DNA of 64,000 nt from the NCBI RefSeq assembly GCF_019145475.1, contig NZ_JAHTKI010000024.1, positions 16,596 to 80,595 on the forward strand. The letters are read 5' to 3'. This document shows, piece after piece, positions 1-8,335 of the stretch (the stretch's first letter is position 1; each line of letters starts with the position of its first letter). This DNA is from Pseudomonas botevensis (GTDB lineage: Bacteria > Pseudomonadota > Gammaproteobacteria > Pseudomonadales > Pseudomonadaceae). Position numbers and translations under genes: made by a program. The notes beneath the pieces are model-generated. The model saw only the letters and a program-made list of their open reading frames with translations, searched no databases and was not told where the DNA came from.

Positions 1-682
1 GGCGCATGGTCAGCCGCCGTCCGATCCACAAGCCCAGCGCCATCGCCGGCAGCAAACACAGCGCGAGCATCAACAAGGGCAGCTCGGCATAAACGCCGGC
101 GATGGCGAACAGACTCAAGCGCACCACCGTGCTGCAACTGATCAGCGCACTCTGCGTCGCCCGGGCCGCGTCCTTGGGCAGACGACTGTTGAGATAGATC
201 GCGTATAAAAAGCCGCCGCTGCCGAACAACGCACCGAACAACCCGCCCACGGTGCCCATCGGCACTGCCCATGCGGCAGATAACTGCGCCGGCCGGGTTT
301 TGACCCACAGGCTATAAACCGCATAGGCGCTGATGAACAACCCCATCAACAGCAGCAACAGATCCGACTTGAGGTTGAGCAGAAATATCACGCCCAGCGT
401 GCAGCCCACCGCCATGCACGGCAGCAGTCGCAGCAGTTCGGGCCTGGCGACGTCTCGCCGCGATGGCAGCAGATTGCCGAACGCCGCGACGAAATCCAGT
501 AACACCAGCAGCGGCACGATCTTCGACAGCGGCATGAACAGAATCAGGATCGGCCCCGCCACCAGCGCCGTGCCAAAACCGGCAATGCCAAACACGATGT
601 AGGCCAGCGCGATACCGAGCCCGACCACCGCCCAGCCGCCTGCGCCCCACGACCACTCACTCAACAAACCCGCCACGCTCAT
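1..682 (-). CDS. TSUP (TauE/SafE) family permease, 3' end cut by window
   Basis: The gene reads leftward from an ATG at 680–682 and runs off the left edge, so the C-terminus is missing; 227 residues are visible, most of the family's usual ~250. The protein is almost wholly hydrophobic, with the small-residue motif GIAGFGTALVAGP in the first half and a related GALFGSGGFLYAIYL in the second. This fits the internal duplication of sulfite/organosulfonate exporter (TauE/SafE) proteins. It would be an inner-membrane transporter of an organic or sulfur anion; the substrate cannot be read from sequence. It is divergent from the LysR gene at 783, about 100 bp away, so that regulator may control it (inference). 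Confidence 0.8.
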   Translation of the reverse strand, partial: MSVAGLLSEWSWGAGGWAVVGLGIALAYIVFGIAGFGTALVAGPILILFMPLSKIVPLLVLLDFVAAFGNLLPSRRDVARPELLRLLPCMAVGCTLGVIFLLNLKSDLLLLLMGLFISAYAVYSLWVKTRPAQLSAAWAVPMGTVGGLFGALFGSGGFLYAIYLNSRLPKDAARATQSALISCSTVVRLSLFAIAGVYAELPLLMLALCLLPAMALGLWIGRRLTMR

Positions 683-782
683 CAATCCGCTTCCTTTATA
701 AGCCTGCGATGACTTTAGCCAGCGCCGAAGGTTGCGACTAATATCTTCAAGGCCGACTACTCATCTCGAAAAGGCATACCTC

Positions 783-1679
783 GTGCTTTCAACCCGTCAA
801 TTGCGTTACTTCGTGGAAATCGCCGAGTCCGGCAGCTTCAGCGCGGCGGCCGAACGCCTGTTCATCGCGCAATCGGCACTGAGCCGGCAGATCAAGGACA
901 TGGAAACCCGCCTGCAAACGCCACTGTTCGAACGCACCGCCCGCCAGCCCCGTCTCACGGCAGCAGGCGAAGCCTTTCTGCCACGGGCGAGGAATCTGCT
1001 CAATGAACTGACCCAGGCCAGCGCCATGGCCACCGACATCGGCCACGGCCAGCTCGGCACCTTGCGCCTGAGCCATTCCAGCACCGTGCCGATCAGCGGG
1101 CGTCTTTTGACCGATATCAGCACCTATCTCGAGCGCCAGCCCGGCGTGTCGCTGGACATCGGCAAACTGTCCTCGGAAGCGCAACTGGAGGAACTGGCCG
1201 AGGGCCGTCTCGACCTTGGCCTGCTGCGTCTGCCGGTATTGCGTCAACGCGAAGGCGTGCAGATCGTGCCGCTGTTCACCGAACGCCTGTTGCTCGCGCT
1301 GCCGGCCAGTCATCGGCTGGCCGGCGCGCGCACTGTCGAACTGGCGCAATTGCAAGACGAAGCGTTCATTTCCATTCCCCATCCGCAACGGGGCGGCCTG
1401 AGCTATTTATGCGCGGACTTGTGCATGCGTCAGGGCTTCTTTCCGAAAGCGGCGCGAGTGATGTCGCGCAAGACCACTCAGTTGCAATTGATCCAGGCTG
1501 GATTCGGCATCGCCCTGCTGCCGGAGTCGATGCAGGACATCGCACCGTCCGGCGTACGCTTTCTGCCGCTGGCCGACGCCGACTGCCAGAGCACCGTCGC
1601 CCTCGCCTATCGCCAGTCACCCTCGGCCCTGCTCCAGCAGTTCATCCAGGCCCTCACACGAAAAAGCGATTTGTGCTGA
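783..1679 (+). CDS. LysR-family transcriptional regulator
   Basis: A 298-residue protein of normal LysR length. The winged HTH occupies about residues 1–60 (STRQLRYFVEIAESGSFSAA, then SALSRQIKDMETRLQTPLF). A two-lobed effector-binding domain follows from about residue 90. I chose the GTG at 783 because it has AAAGG about 8 nt upstream and places the HTH at the normal distance from the N-terminus. An upstream in-frame TTG at 732 would add 17 atypical residues. The gene is divergent from the TSUP permease, the classic arrangement for a LysR regulator and its target. The ligand is unknown. Confidence 0.9.
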   Translation: MLSTRQLRYFVEIAESGSFSAAAERLFIAQSALSRQIKDMETRLQTPLFERTARQPRLTAAGEAFLPRARNLLNELTQASAMATDIGHGQLGTLRLSHSSTVPISGRLLTDISTYLERQPGVSLDIGKLSSEAQLEELAEGRLDLGLLRLPVLRQREGVQIVPLFTERLLLALPASHRLAGARTVELAQLQDEAFISIPHPQRGGLSYLCADLCMRQGFFPKAARVMSRKTTQLQLIQAGFGIALLPESMQDIAPSGVRFLPLADADCQSTVALAYRQSPSALLQQFIQALTRKSDLC

Positions 1680-1720
1680 CTCATGGAGATTGATCGCCGA
1701 ATGCCTTTAAACTGCGCCCC

Positions 1721-3100
1721 ATGATTAAAGATCCCTTTTCAAGACTCGGCCTGGACCGTGAAGTCCTGACCGTCAGCCAGCTCAACGGCCGCGCGCGGGT
1801 GTTGCTCGAAGACGTGTTCAGCAACATCTGGGTCGAAGGCGAAATCTCCAACCTCGCCCGCCCGGCGTCCGGCCATGTGTATTTCACCCTGAAGGACAGC
1901 GGCGCCCAGGTGCGTTGCGCGCTGTTCCGCCAGAATGCGGCGCGGGTGCGCCAGGCGCTCAAGGACGGCCTGGCGGTCAAGGTGCGCGGCAAAGTCTCGC
2001 TGTTCGAAGGACGCGGCGACTATCAGCTGATTCTCGACACCGTTGAACCTGCCGGCGACGGTGCGCTGCGCCTGGCCTTCGATGCCCTGAAGGAAAAGCT
2101 CAGCGCCGAAGGCCTGTTCAGCGCCGAACGCAAAGTGCCGCTGCCGGCGCATCCGCAGCGCATCGGTATCATCAGTTCGCCGACCGGCGCGGTGATCCGC
2201 GACATCATCAGCGTATTCCGCCGCCGCGCGCCGCAGGTGCAGTTGACCCTGATCCCGACAGCGGTGCAGGGCCGCGAGGCCACGGCACAAATCGTCCGCG
2301 CGCTGAAACTGGCGGACGCCCGGGGCTTCGATGCGCTGATCCTGGCCCGTGGCGGTGGCTCGCTGGAGGACCTCTGGTGCTTCAACGAAGAAGCCGTGGC
2401 ACGGGCCGTGGACGCCTGCGTGACGCCGATTGTCAGCGCGGTCGGCCATGAAACCGACGTCTCGATCAGCGACTTCGTGGCCGACGTGCGTGCGCCAACC
2501 CCCTCCGCCGCTGCCGAGCTGCTGGCGCCCGACTCCAGCCACCTGATCCGCCAGGTCGAAAGCCTGCACCGGCGTCTGGTGATGCGCATGCGCGACCGCT
2601 TGATGCGTGACCGTCTGCGTCTTGAAGGCATGGCCCGTCGTCTGCGCCATCCAGGTGAGCGTCTGCGTCAGCAGGCACAACGTCTGGATGACCTGGACAT
2701 GCGCCTGCGCCGGGCGTTCGAGCGTCAGCTCAATACCCGCCGCGAACGGCTGATCCGCCTGGAAACCCGTCTCGCCGGGCAACATCCCGGCCGGCAACTG
2801 GCCCTGTTGCGCCAACGTCTCGACAGCCTCGCCGAACGCCTGCCACGGGCCATGCGCGAAGGTTTGAAAAGCCGTCGCCTGCAACTGCACAGCCAGATGC
2901 AGACCCTGCATGTGGTCAGCCCGCTGGCGACCCTCGGCCGGGGCTACAGCATTCTGCTGGACGAGCGCGGCAACGCGATCCGCAGCGCCGAACAGACCCA
3001 CACCGGCCAGCGTCTCAAGGCCAGGCTGGGCGAAGGCGAACTGCAAGTGCGCGTCGAGGACAACCACCTGACGCCCGTCACCCTCTCTTTACTGGACTGA
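1721..3100 (+). CDS. xseA: Exodeoxyribonuclease VII large subunit
   Basis: XseA (459 aa) is the catalytic large subunit of exonuclease VII. With XseB it degrades single-stranded DNA from both ends in repair. An N-terminal OB-fold DNA-binding domain (about residues 15–110) is followed by the catalytic region with GIISSPTGAVIRDI, LARGGGSLEDLWCFNEE and VSAVGHETDVSISDF. A long Arg-rich helical region (about 280–400) provides the coiled-coil arm that carries XseB. Length is normal. The stop is three bases from the next ATG, so it is probably cotranscribed with the M23 peptidase. xseB is not in the window. Confidence 0.97.
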   Translation: MIKDPFSRLGLDREVLTVSQLNGRARVLLEDVFSNIWVEGEISNLARPASGHVYFTLKDSGAQVRCALFRQNAARVRQALKDGLAVKVRGKVSLFEGRGDYQLILDTVEPAGDGALRLAFDALKEKLSAEGLFSAERKVPLPAHPQRIGIISSPTGAVIRDIISVFRRRAPQVQLTLIPTAVQGREATAQIVRALKLADARGFDALILARGGGSLEDLWCFNEEAVARAVDACVTPIVSAVGHETDVSISDFVADVRAPTPSAAAELLAPDSSHLIRQVESLHRRLVMRMRDRLMRDRLRLEGMARRLRHPGERLRQQAQRLDDLDMRLRRAFERQLNTRRERLIRLETRLAGQHPGRQLALLRQRLDSLAERLPRAMREGLKSRRLQLHSQMQTLHVVSPLATLGRGYSILLDERGNAIRSAEQTHTGQRLKARLGEGELQVRVEDNHLTPVTLSLLD

Positions 3101-3103
3101 TCC

Positions 3104-3925
3104 ATGCCGCGTTTTCTCGCTCCGCTGCTGTTGCTGTGCCTGACCTTCAATGCCCACGCCGACAGTTACATCACCCGGCTGCTGAACAAACCGGTGCCGG
3201 GCGGCGTGGCGGTGGTCGATCTGGGCACCGCCGCCCAGGCGCCGAAAGCCACGTATCAGGGCAAACCGGTGCTGGTGGTCAAGGAACAGAACAACTGGCT
3301 GGCGATTGTCGGCGTGCCGCTGACGGTCAAACCCGGCGTTCAGCAGATCAGCAGCACCGGCCGTACCTTGAGTTTCAACGTCGGCAACAAGAAGTACCCG
3401 GAACAGCACATCACCCTGAAGAACACGCAGCAGGTCAACCCGAACCCGGCGAACCTCAAGCGCATCGAGGGTGAACTGGCCGAGCAGATCAAGGCCTACC
3501 GCAGCTTCAGCCCCAACACCCCAAGCAACCTGCTGCTGGACAAACCGGTCAACGGACCGCTGTCGAGCAAGTTCGGCGTGCGCCGCTTCTTCAACGGTGA
3601 AGAGCGCAATCCTCACGCGGGCCTCGATTTCGCGGTGCCGGCCGGCACGCCGATCAAGACCCCGGCGGCGGGCAAGGTGATTCTGATCGGCAATTACTTC
3701 TTCAATGGCAACACGGTGTTTGTCGACCATGGCCAGGGCTTCATCAGCATGTTCTGCCACATGTCGAAAATCGACGTGCAAAATGGCCAGCAACTGGCCC
3801 GTGGCGCCGTGGTGGGCCGGGTGGGCGCCACCGGTCGCGCGACCGGCCCGCACATGCACTGGAACGTCAGCCTGAATGATGCACGGGTGGATCCGGCGAT
3901 TTTCATTGGAGCCTTCCAGCCCTGA
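3104..3925 (+). CDS. Secreted M23 family metallopeptidase
   Basis: A 273-residue protein with a signal peptide (hydrophobic core LLLLCLTF, cleavage likely after NAHA near residue 19). The N-terminal half resembles the domain of unknown role found before M23 peptidases. The C-terminal LytM/M23 domain carries the zinc ligands: the H and D of HAGLDFAVPAGTP and the HxH of GPHMHW. Family members cut peptide cross-links in peptidoglycan in the periplasm. All metal ligands are present, so this one should be active rather than a degenerate EnvC-type activator. It starts 3 bp after xseA. Confidence 0.93.
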   Translation: MPRFLAPLLLLCLTFNAHADSYITRLLNKPVPGGVAVVDLGTAAQAPKATYQGKPVLVVKEQNNWLAIVGVPLTVKPGVQQISSTGRTLSFNVGNKKYPEQHITLKNTQQVNPNPANLKRIEGELAEQIKAYRSFSPNTPSNLLLDKPVNGPLSSKFGVRRFFNGEERNPHAGLDFAVPAGTPIKTPAAGKVILIGNYFFNGNTVFVDHGQGFISMFCHMSKIDVQNGQQLARGAVVGRVGATGRATGPHMHWNVSLNDARVDPAIFIGAFQP

Positions 3926-3944
3926 GTCATCGGCGGCGGCCACC

Positions 3945-4020
3945 GGCCTCTTCGCGAGCAAGCCCGCTCTCACGGTTGGAATGCGTACTCCCTGTGGGAG
4001 TGGGCTTGCCCACGAATACG
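3945..4020. repeat. REP doublet (REPIN-like)
   Basis: Two inverted REP half-elements, TTCGCGAGCAAGCCCGCT at 3951–3968 and AGTGGGCTTGCCCACGAA at 4000–4017, flank about 31 bp. Each half is itself weakly palindromic (GC-rich stem with a short loop). This is the usual intergenic repeat of fluorescent pseudomonads, and it follows the end of the M23 gene. Confidence 0.8.
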
Positions 4021-4405
4021 GCCTCAAGGTCACGGCAAAATCCGCTGACAAACCGGCCACTCTCCCTTCGCCCGAATGCTTTTTCGTCGATTGCGCCGGC
4101 TTGAAACACTGCGCAAACATCCCGACGATCAACAGCATTACGCACAATAAAATCTCGCAAAACCTCGCTTTTCGAGTATTCCTCTCAAATTTCCCCGACT
4201 GCTTGCCATACTCAATCCTCGCGGTTAGGGTTGAGGGCATGAAAACCTCTCACACCCTCATTCAGCTTCGCCAGCACCGCAGCCTGTGCCTCGTCAGCGC
4301 ACGACTGCCGGGCTGAATCGCTGCGCCTCGTCCCACGCTTTTCCCAGAACATTCGTTCCACCGGCAGGCCGCCTTCTTTCGGCCCTCACAACAAGGATTA
4401 TTCCG
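4021..4405 (+). promoter_or_regulatory. leuA upstream region
   Basis: Together with the REP doublet this forms a 480-bp stretch without a conventional gene. The part before 4239 is locally AT-richer (for example 4140–4200) and presumably holds the promoter. The part from 4239 on contains the leader ORF, followed by a possible hairpin GGCCG…CGGCC at about 4369–4386 just before the leuA ribosome site AAGGA (about 4393–4397). I could not identify a convincing U-rich terminator. Confidence 0.4.
4239..4316 (+). CDS. Putative leucine-containing leader peptide upstream of leuA
   Basis: A 25-codon ORF beginning ATG AAA ACC TCT and ending TGA at 4314–4316, 89 bp before the leuA start. Five of 25 residues are leucine (positions 7, 10, 16, 18, 23), with an LRQHRSLCLVSARLPG C-terminal part. 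GAGGG and TAGGG lie just upstream. A short ORF rich in the pathway's end product before a biosynthetic gene suggests translational attenuation. The call is inference: the Leu codons are not in one tight run and no clear terminator/antiterminator pair was found. Confidence 0.4.
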   Translation: MKTSHTLIQLRQHRSLCLVSARLPG

Positions 4406-6085
4406 ATGAGCATGCTCAAAGACCCGTCTTCGAAATACCGCGCGTTCCCCGTGATCAACCTGCCGGACCGTACCTGGCCGTCGAAAACCATCGATGCCGC
4501 GCCGATCTGGTGCAGCTCCGACCTGCGTGACGGCAACCAGTCGCTGATCGAACCGATGGACTCGGTGAAAAAGCTGCGTTTCTGGAAAACCCTGGTGCAA
4601 GTCGGCGTGAAGGAAATCGAAGCCTCGTTCCCCGCCGCGTCGCAAACCGACTTCGACTTCGTGCGCACCCTGATCGAAGACGGCCACATTCCCGACGACA
4701 CCACCATCCAGGTGCTGACCCAGGGCCGTGAAGACCTGATCGCGCGCACTTTCGAATCCCTGCGCGGGGCGAAAAAAGCCATCGTTCACCTGTACAACGC
4801 CACTTCGCCGTCGTTCCGGCGTATCGTCTTCAACCAAGACAAGGACGGCATCAAGGCCATCGCGGTCGACGCCGCCAAGCTGTTCGTCAAATACGCCGCC
4901 CAGCAGCCGGAAACCGAGTGGACGTTCGAATACTCGCCGGAAACCTTCAGCGCCACCGAGCTGGAATTCGCCAAGGAAGTCTGTGACGCCGTGGTCGAAG
5001 TCTGGAACCCGACGCCTGAGCGCAAGGTGATCCTCAACCTGCCGGCCACCGTGGAATGCGCGACCCCGAACGTCTATGCCGACCAGATCGAATGGTTCCA
5101 CCGCAACATCAACCGTCGTGACAGCGTGCTCATCAGCCTGCACACCCACAACGACCGTGGCACTGGCGTAGCCGCCACCGAGCTGGGCCTGATGGCCGGT
5201 GCCGACCGTGTCGAAGGCTGCCTGTTCGGCAACGGCGAGCGTACCGGTAACGTCGACCTCGTCACCGTCGCCCTGAACATGTACACCCAGGGCCTCGATC
5301 CGCAACTGGACTTCTCCGACATCGACGGCGTGCGCAAGGTCGTCGAAGAGTGCAACCAGATCCCGGTTCACCCGCGCCACCCGTACGTCGGCGACCTGGT
5401 CCACACTGCATTCTCCGGCTCGCACCAGGACGCGATCCGCAAGGGCTTTGCCCAGCAGAAATCCGACGCCCTGTGGGAAGTGCCGTACCTGCCGATCGAC
5501 CCGGCCGACATCGGCCGCAGCTACGAGGCGGTGATCCGCGTCAACAGCCAGTCGGGCAAGGGCGGCATCGCCTACCTGCTGGAGCAGGAATACGGCATCA
5601 GCCTGCCACGTCGCATGCAGATCGAGTTCAGTCAGGTCGTGCAGCGTGAAACCGACCGCCTCGGCCTGGAAATGACCGCCAAGCAGATCCACTCCCTGTT
5701 GATCAGCGAGTACCTGCAAGCCAACACCCCGTATGCGCTGGTCAGCCATCGCCTGCAGGAAGAAAACGGCAACAGCGCCGTCGAAGTGGAAGTGGCGAGC
5801 AAGGGTCAGGGCGAAACCAACCTGCACTGGCGCGGCAAGGGCAACGGCGCCCTCGAAGCCCTGGTGGCCGGCCTGCCGATCCCGGTGGAAATCATGGACT
5901 ACAACGAACACGCCATCGGCGCGGGCACCAACGCCAAGGCAGCGGCCTACATCGAGCTGCGCGTGAACGGTGAGCGTGCGGTACACGGCGTGGGCATCGA
6001 TGAAAACATCACCACCGCCAGCTTCAAGGCCCTGTTCAGCGCGCTGAACCGCTCCCTGAGCCAACCGGAAGCGAAAGCAGCCTAA
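4406..6085 (+). CDS. leuA: 2-isopropylmalate synthase
   Basis: LeuA (559 aa) condenses acetyl-CoA with 2-oxoisovalerate, the first committed step of leucine synthesis. It belongs to the long form typical of pseudomonads. The TIM-barrel catalytic domain has DLRDGNQSL near residue 50, the metal-binding LHTHNDRGTGVAATELG near 245 and FGNGERTGNVDL near 275. The C-terminal part (about 430–559, for example EIMDYNEHAIGAGTNAKAAA) is the leucine-sensing regulatory domain. The ATG at 4406 has AAGGA about 9 nt upstream and gives the canonical MSMLKDPSSKYRAF start; the longer in-frame extension overlaps the leader ORF region. A strong terminator follows. Confidence 0.98.
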   Translation: MSMLKDPSSKYRAFPVINLPDRTWPSKTIDAAPIWCSSDLRDGNQSLIEPMDSVKKLRFWKTLVQVGVKEIEASFPAASQTDFDFVRTLIEDGHIPDDTTIQVLTQGREDLIARTFESLRGAKKAIVHLYNATSPSFRRIVFNQDKDGIKAIAVDAAKLFVKYAAQQPETEWTFEYSPETFSATELEFAKEVCDAVVEVWNPTPERKVILNLPATVECATPNVYADQIEWFHRNINRRDSVLISLHTHNDRGTGVAATELGLMAGADRVEGCLFGNGERTGNVDLVTVALNMYTQGLDPQLDFSDIDGVRKVVEECNQIPVHPRHPYVGDLVHTAFSGSHQDAIRKGFAQQKSDALWEVPYLPIDPADIGRSYEAVIRVNSQSGKGGIAYLLEQEYGISLPRRMQIEFSQVVQRETDRLGLEMTAKQIHSLLISEYLQANTPYALVSHRLQEENGNSAVEVEVASKGQGETNLHWRGKGNGALEALVAGLPIPVEIMDYNEHAIGAGTNAKAAAYIELRVNGERAVHGVGIDENITTASFKALFSALNRSLSQPEAKAA

Positions 6086-6101
6086 GCCTTCGCTGCAACG
6101 C

Positions 6102-6138
6102 AAAAGGCCCCGAAGTGAAAACTTCGGGGCCTTTTTTT
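6102..6138 (+). terminator. Rho-independent terminator after leuA
   Basis: AAGGCCCCGAAG – short loop – CTTCGGGGCCTT followed by a T run. The A tract on the left side means it could also stop leftward transcription. Confidence 0.93.
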
Positions 6139-6185
6139 GCCTGATGGTTCTGTGTGGTTTGTCCTGATTTCAGGCAGTGAAGGGC

Positions 6186-6977
6186 TCAGGTGAACTCAAA
6201 GGTGTCCGCATCCAGATTCGCCGGGAAGCGTTCCCGGTAAGCCGCCAGTGGCGCCGCTTCCAGTGTCACTTTGAACACGCCGTCCGCCTCCCCCGCCGCG
6301 AGCAATGTCTCGCCCTGGAAGTCCAGCACCTGACTGTCGCCGGTGTAGGCGAAGCCCTTGCCATCGGTGCCGACGCGGTTGACCGCCGCCACGTAGCAAA
6401 GGTTTTCGATCGCCCGTGCCGGCAGCAGCCGATTCCAGTGCAGACGCCGTGCCCCCGGCCAGTTGGCGGTGTACAGCAGCAGATCGGTGTCCTGCGCGTC
6501 GCGGCTCCACACCGGGAAACGCAGGTCATAGCAGACCAGCGGACGAATCCTCCAGCCCTTGAGCTCGAACTGCACCTGCCGCTCGCCTGGGGTGTAGTGG
6601 TTGTGCTCGCCCGCCATGCGGAACAAGTGACGCTTGTCGTAGTGCCAGACCTCGCCGTCCGGCCGCGCCCACAACAAGCGGTTGCGATGGCTGCCGTCAG
6701 CGGCCTGGATGATCACGCTACCGGTGATCACCGCATTCAGTTTTGCCGCCTGAGCCCGCAGCCATTTGCTGGTCGGGCCGTTTTCGGCTTCGGCGAGGGT
6801 TTCGGACTCCATGGAGAATCCGGTGGTGAACATTTCCGGCAGGACGATCAGGTCGGTCCCCTGCGCCTGCTCCAGCAGTTGCTCGAAATGCTCGAGGTTG
6901 GCCTGACGGTCATGCCAGACCAGGGTGGTCTGGATCAGCGCCAGTTTGAGATCAGGCAACGCACTCAGATCACGCAT
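6186..6977 (-). CDS. Carbon–nitrogen hydrolase, omega-amidase (YafV/Nit2-like)
   Basis: A 263-residue nitrilase-superfamily enzyme. The Glu–Lys–Cys triad is visible in LPEMFTTGF, YDKRHLFRMAGE and PLVCYDLRFPVW. Members close to YafV hydrolyse alpha-ketoglutaramate and 2-oxosuccinamate, the products of glutamine transaminases, and 2-oxo-acid amides related to methionine salvage. It overlaps the 3' end of the upstream aminotransferase by 13 bp. This pairing of a glutamine-dependent transaminase with the amidase that removes its product supports the assignment. The start at 6977 (MRDLSALPD) is preferred over an upstream ATG buried deeper in the aminotransferase. Confidence 0.9.
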   Translation of the reverse strand: MRDLSALPDLKLALIQTTLVWHDRQANLEHFEQLLEQAQGTDLIVLPEMFTTGFSMESETLAEAENGPTSKWLRAQAAKLNAVITGSVIIQAADGSHRNRLLWARPDGEVWHYDKRHLFRMAGEHNHYTPGERQVQFELKGWRIRPLVCYDLRFPVWSRDAQDTDLLLYTANWPGARRLHWNRLLPARAIENLCYVAAVNRVGTDGKGFAYTGDSQVLDFQGETLLAAGEADGVFKVTLEAAPLAAYRERFPANLDADTFEFT

Positions 6978-8113
6978 AGTTTCGCCGCTGCTTCGCGCAG
7001 CGTCTCCTCGCGTTTGGCAAAGCACAGCCGCACCAGCCGCTGGCCTTCAGGTGGATTCTGATAGAACACCGACACCGGGATACTCGCCACGCCATGCTCA
7101 CGGGTCATCCACATGGCCATCTCGACGTCGTTCAGATCGGGGCGGATCTGCGAGTAATCGACCAGCTGGAAATAGGTGCCGGTGACACGGGTGAAGCTGA
7201 AGCGCGACGGCGCCAGCAAATCGCAGAACAGATCGCGCTTGGCCTGATAGAAGCCCGGCAGCTCTTCAACGTGTTCCGGGTGCTCGGCCATGTAGTCGGC
7301 CAGGGCGAACTGCAGCGGCGTCACCCCGCAGAAACTGACGTACTGGTGAACCTTGCGCAACTCGGCGGTCAGGGCCGGTGGCGCCACGACGTAGCCGGTT
7401 TTCCAGCCAGTGACGTGATAGGTCTTGCCGAACGAGCTGACCACGAAGGCGCGCTGATACAACTCTTCATGGGCCAGCACACTCACATGGGGCACGCCGT
7501 CGAACACCAGATGCTCGTAGACTTCGTCGCTGATCACATAAATGTCGCGATCGCGGATCAGCGCCGCCAACTGGTCGAGTTCGGCACGGCTGATGAGCGC
7601 GCCACTCGGGTTGTGCGGGGTGTTGAGGATGATCATCCGCGTGCGCGGGCTCAAGGCTGCGCCGAGTTTTTCGAAGTCGATGGAGAAATCGTTCAGCCCC
7701 AATTGCACATGCACGCAACGCCCGCCGGCCAGCTCAACCGCCGGCTCGTAGCTGTCGTAGGCCGGGTCGAACACGATGACTTCGTCGCCGCTGTGGATAA
7801 CCGCCTGAATGGCGCAGAAGATGGCCTGGGTCGCGCCCGGGGTGACCGTCACTTCAGTGTCGGCATCGACATGGGCGCCGTAGCTGCGGGCGATCTTCGC
7901 CGCGATCTGCTGACGCAACGCCGGCAGGCCGGTCATCGGCGAATACTGGTTGTGGCCGCTGGCGATATGCCGACCGACCGCATCCCGCAGTTCCTGCGGG
8001 CCATCGAAATCGGGAAAACCCTGGGAAAGGTTGATCGCTCCGGTCTGCACCGCGAGCTGAGACATCTGCGTGAAAATAGTGATGCCGACATTCGGCAGCT
8101 TGCTGGTGATCAT
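6965..8113 (-). CDS. PLP aminotransferase, methionine/glutamine transaminase type (YbdL-like)
   Basis: A 382-residue class I/II aminotransferase. PLP-binding landmarks are TPGATQAIFCAIQA near residue 95, DPAYDSYEP near 120, NTPHNPSGA near 165, and the Schiff-base lysine in SFGKTYHVTGWK near 235. The MITSKLPNVGITIFTQMS start is that of the methionine aminotransferase (YbdL/MtnE) branch, which uses glutamine as amino donor for 4-methylthio-2-oxobutyrate. The downstream omega-amidase would pull the reaction forward. The upstream in-frame extension to 8326 overlaps a terminator and a REP and is not coding. Confidence 0.9.
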   Translation of the reverse strand: MITSKLPNVGITIFTQMSQLAVQTGAINLSQGFPDFDGPQELRDAVGRHIASGHNQYSPMTGLPALRQQIAAKIARSYGAHVDADTEVTVTPGATQAIFCAIQAVIHSGDEVIVFDPAYDSYEPAVELAGGRCVHVQLGLNDFSIDFEKLGAALSPRTRMIILNTPHNPSGALISRAELDQLAALIRDRDIYVISDEVYEHLVFDGVPHVSVLAHEELYQRAFVVSSFGKTYHVTGWKTGYVVAPPALTAELRKVHQYVSFCGVTPLQFALADYMAEHPEHVEELPGFYQAKRDLFCDLLAPSRFSFTRVTGTYFQLVDYSQIRPDLNDVEMAMWMTREHGVASIPVSVFYQNPPEGQRLVRLCFAKREETLREAAAKLCVI

Positions 8114-8183
8114 CGGGGTTCCCTGCTCTGCCCCGGCTCTGACGACGGCGCGGGAGAGCCCGAGGATAGCCCATCCGGCGCCC

Positions 8184-8213
8184 ATAAAAAAAGGGCGCCG
8201 CCAGCGCCCTTTC
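8184..8213 (-). terminator. Terminator downstream of der
   Basis: Read leftward: AAAGGGCGC – TGGC – GCGCCC followed by a run of seven T. It separates der from the aminotransferase gene. Confidence 0.9.
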
Positions 8214-8225
8214 TGTAACCCGGCC

Positions 8226-8315
8226 TCGTGGGGGCGGGCTTGCCCGCGAAGGTTGCAACGGGGTGTGACACATACCCCCGTTATCGTCCTTCGCGGGCCA
8301 GCCACGCTCCCACGG
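8226..8315. repeat. REP doublet (REPIN-like)
   Basis: Inverted REP halves, GGGCGGGCTTGCCCGCGAAGG near 8232–8252 and CCTTCGCGGGCCAGCCACGC near 8288–8307, lie around a ~35-bp spacer immediately downstream of der. Confidence 0.75.
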
Positions 8316-8335
8316 GAGCCAGGCAAGCTGCAAGA

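Noticed and set aside
4262..6103. 613-codon open frame antisense to leuA, and similar long antisense frames over hscA (18366–20135), der (8228–9940) and tgt
   Set aside because: They mirror the codon bias of the GC-rich real genes, have no ribosome site, no recognisable family and contain the low-complexity His/Gln/Asp/Val composition typical of shadow frames.
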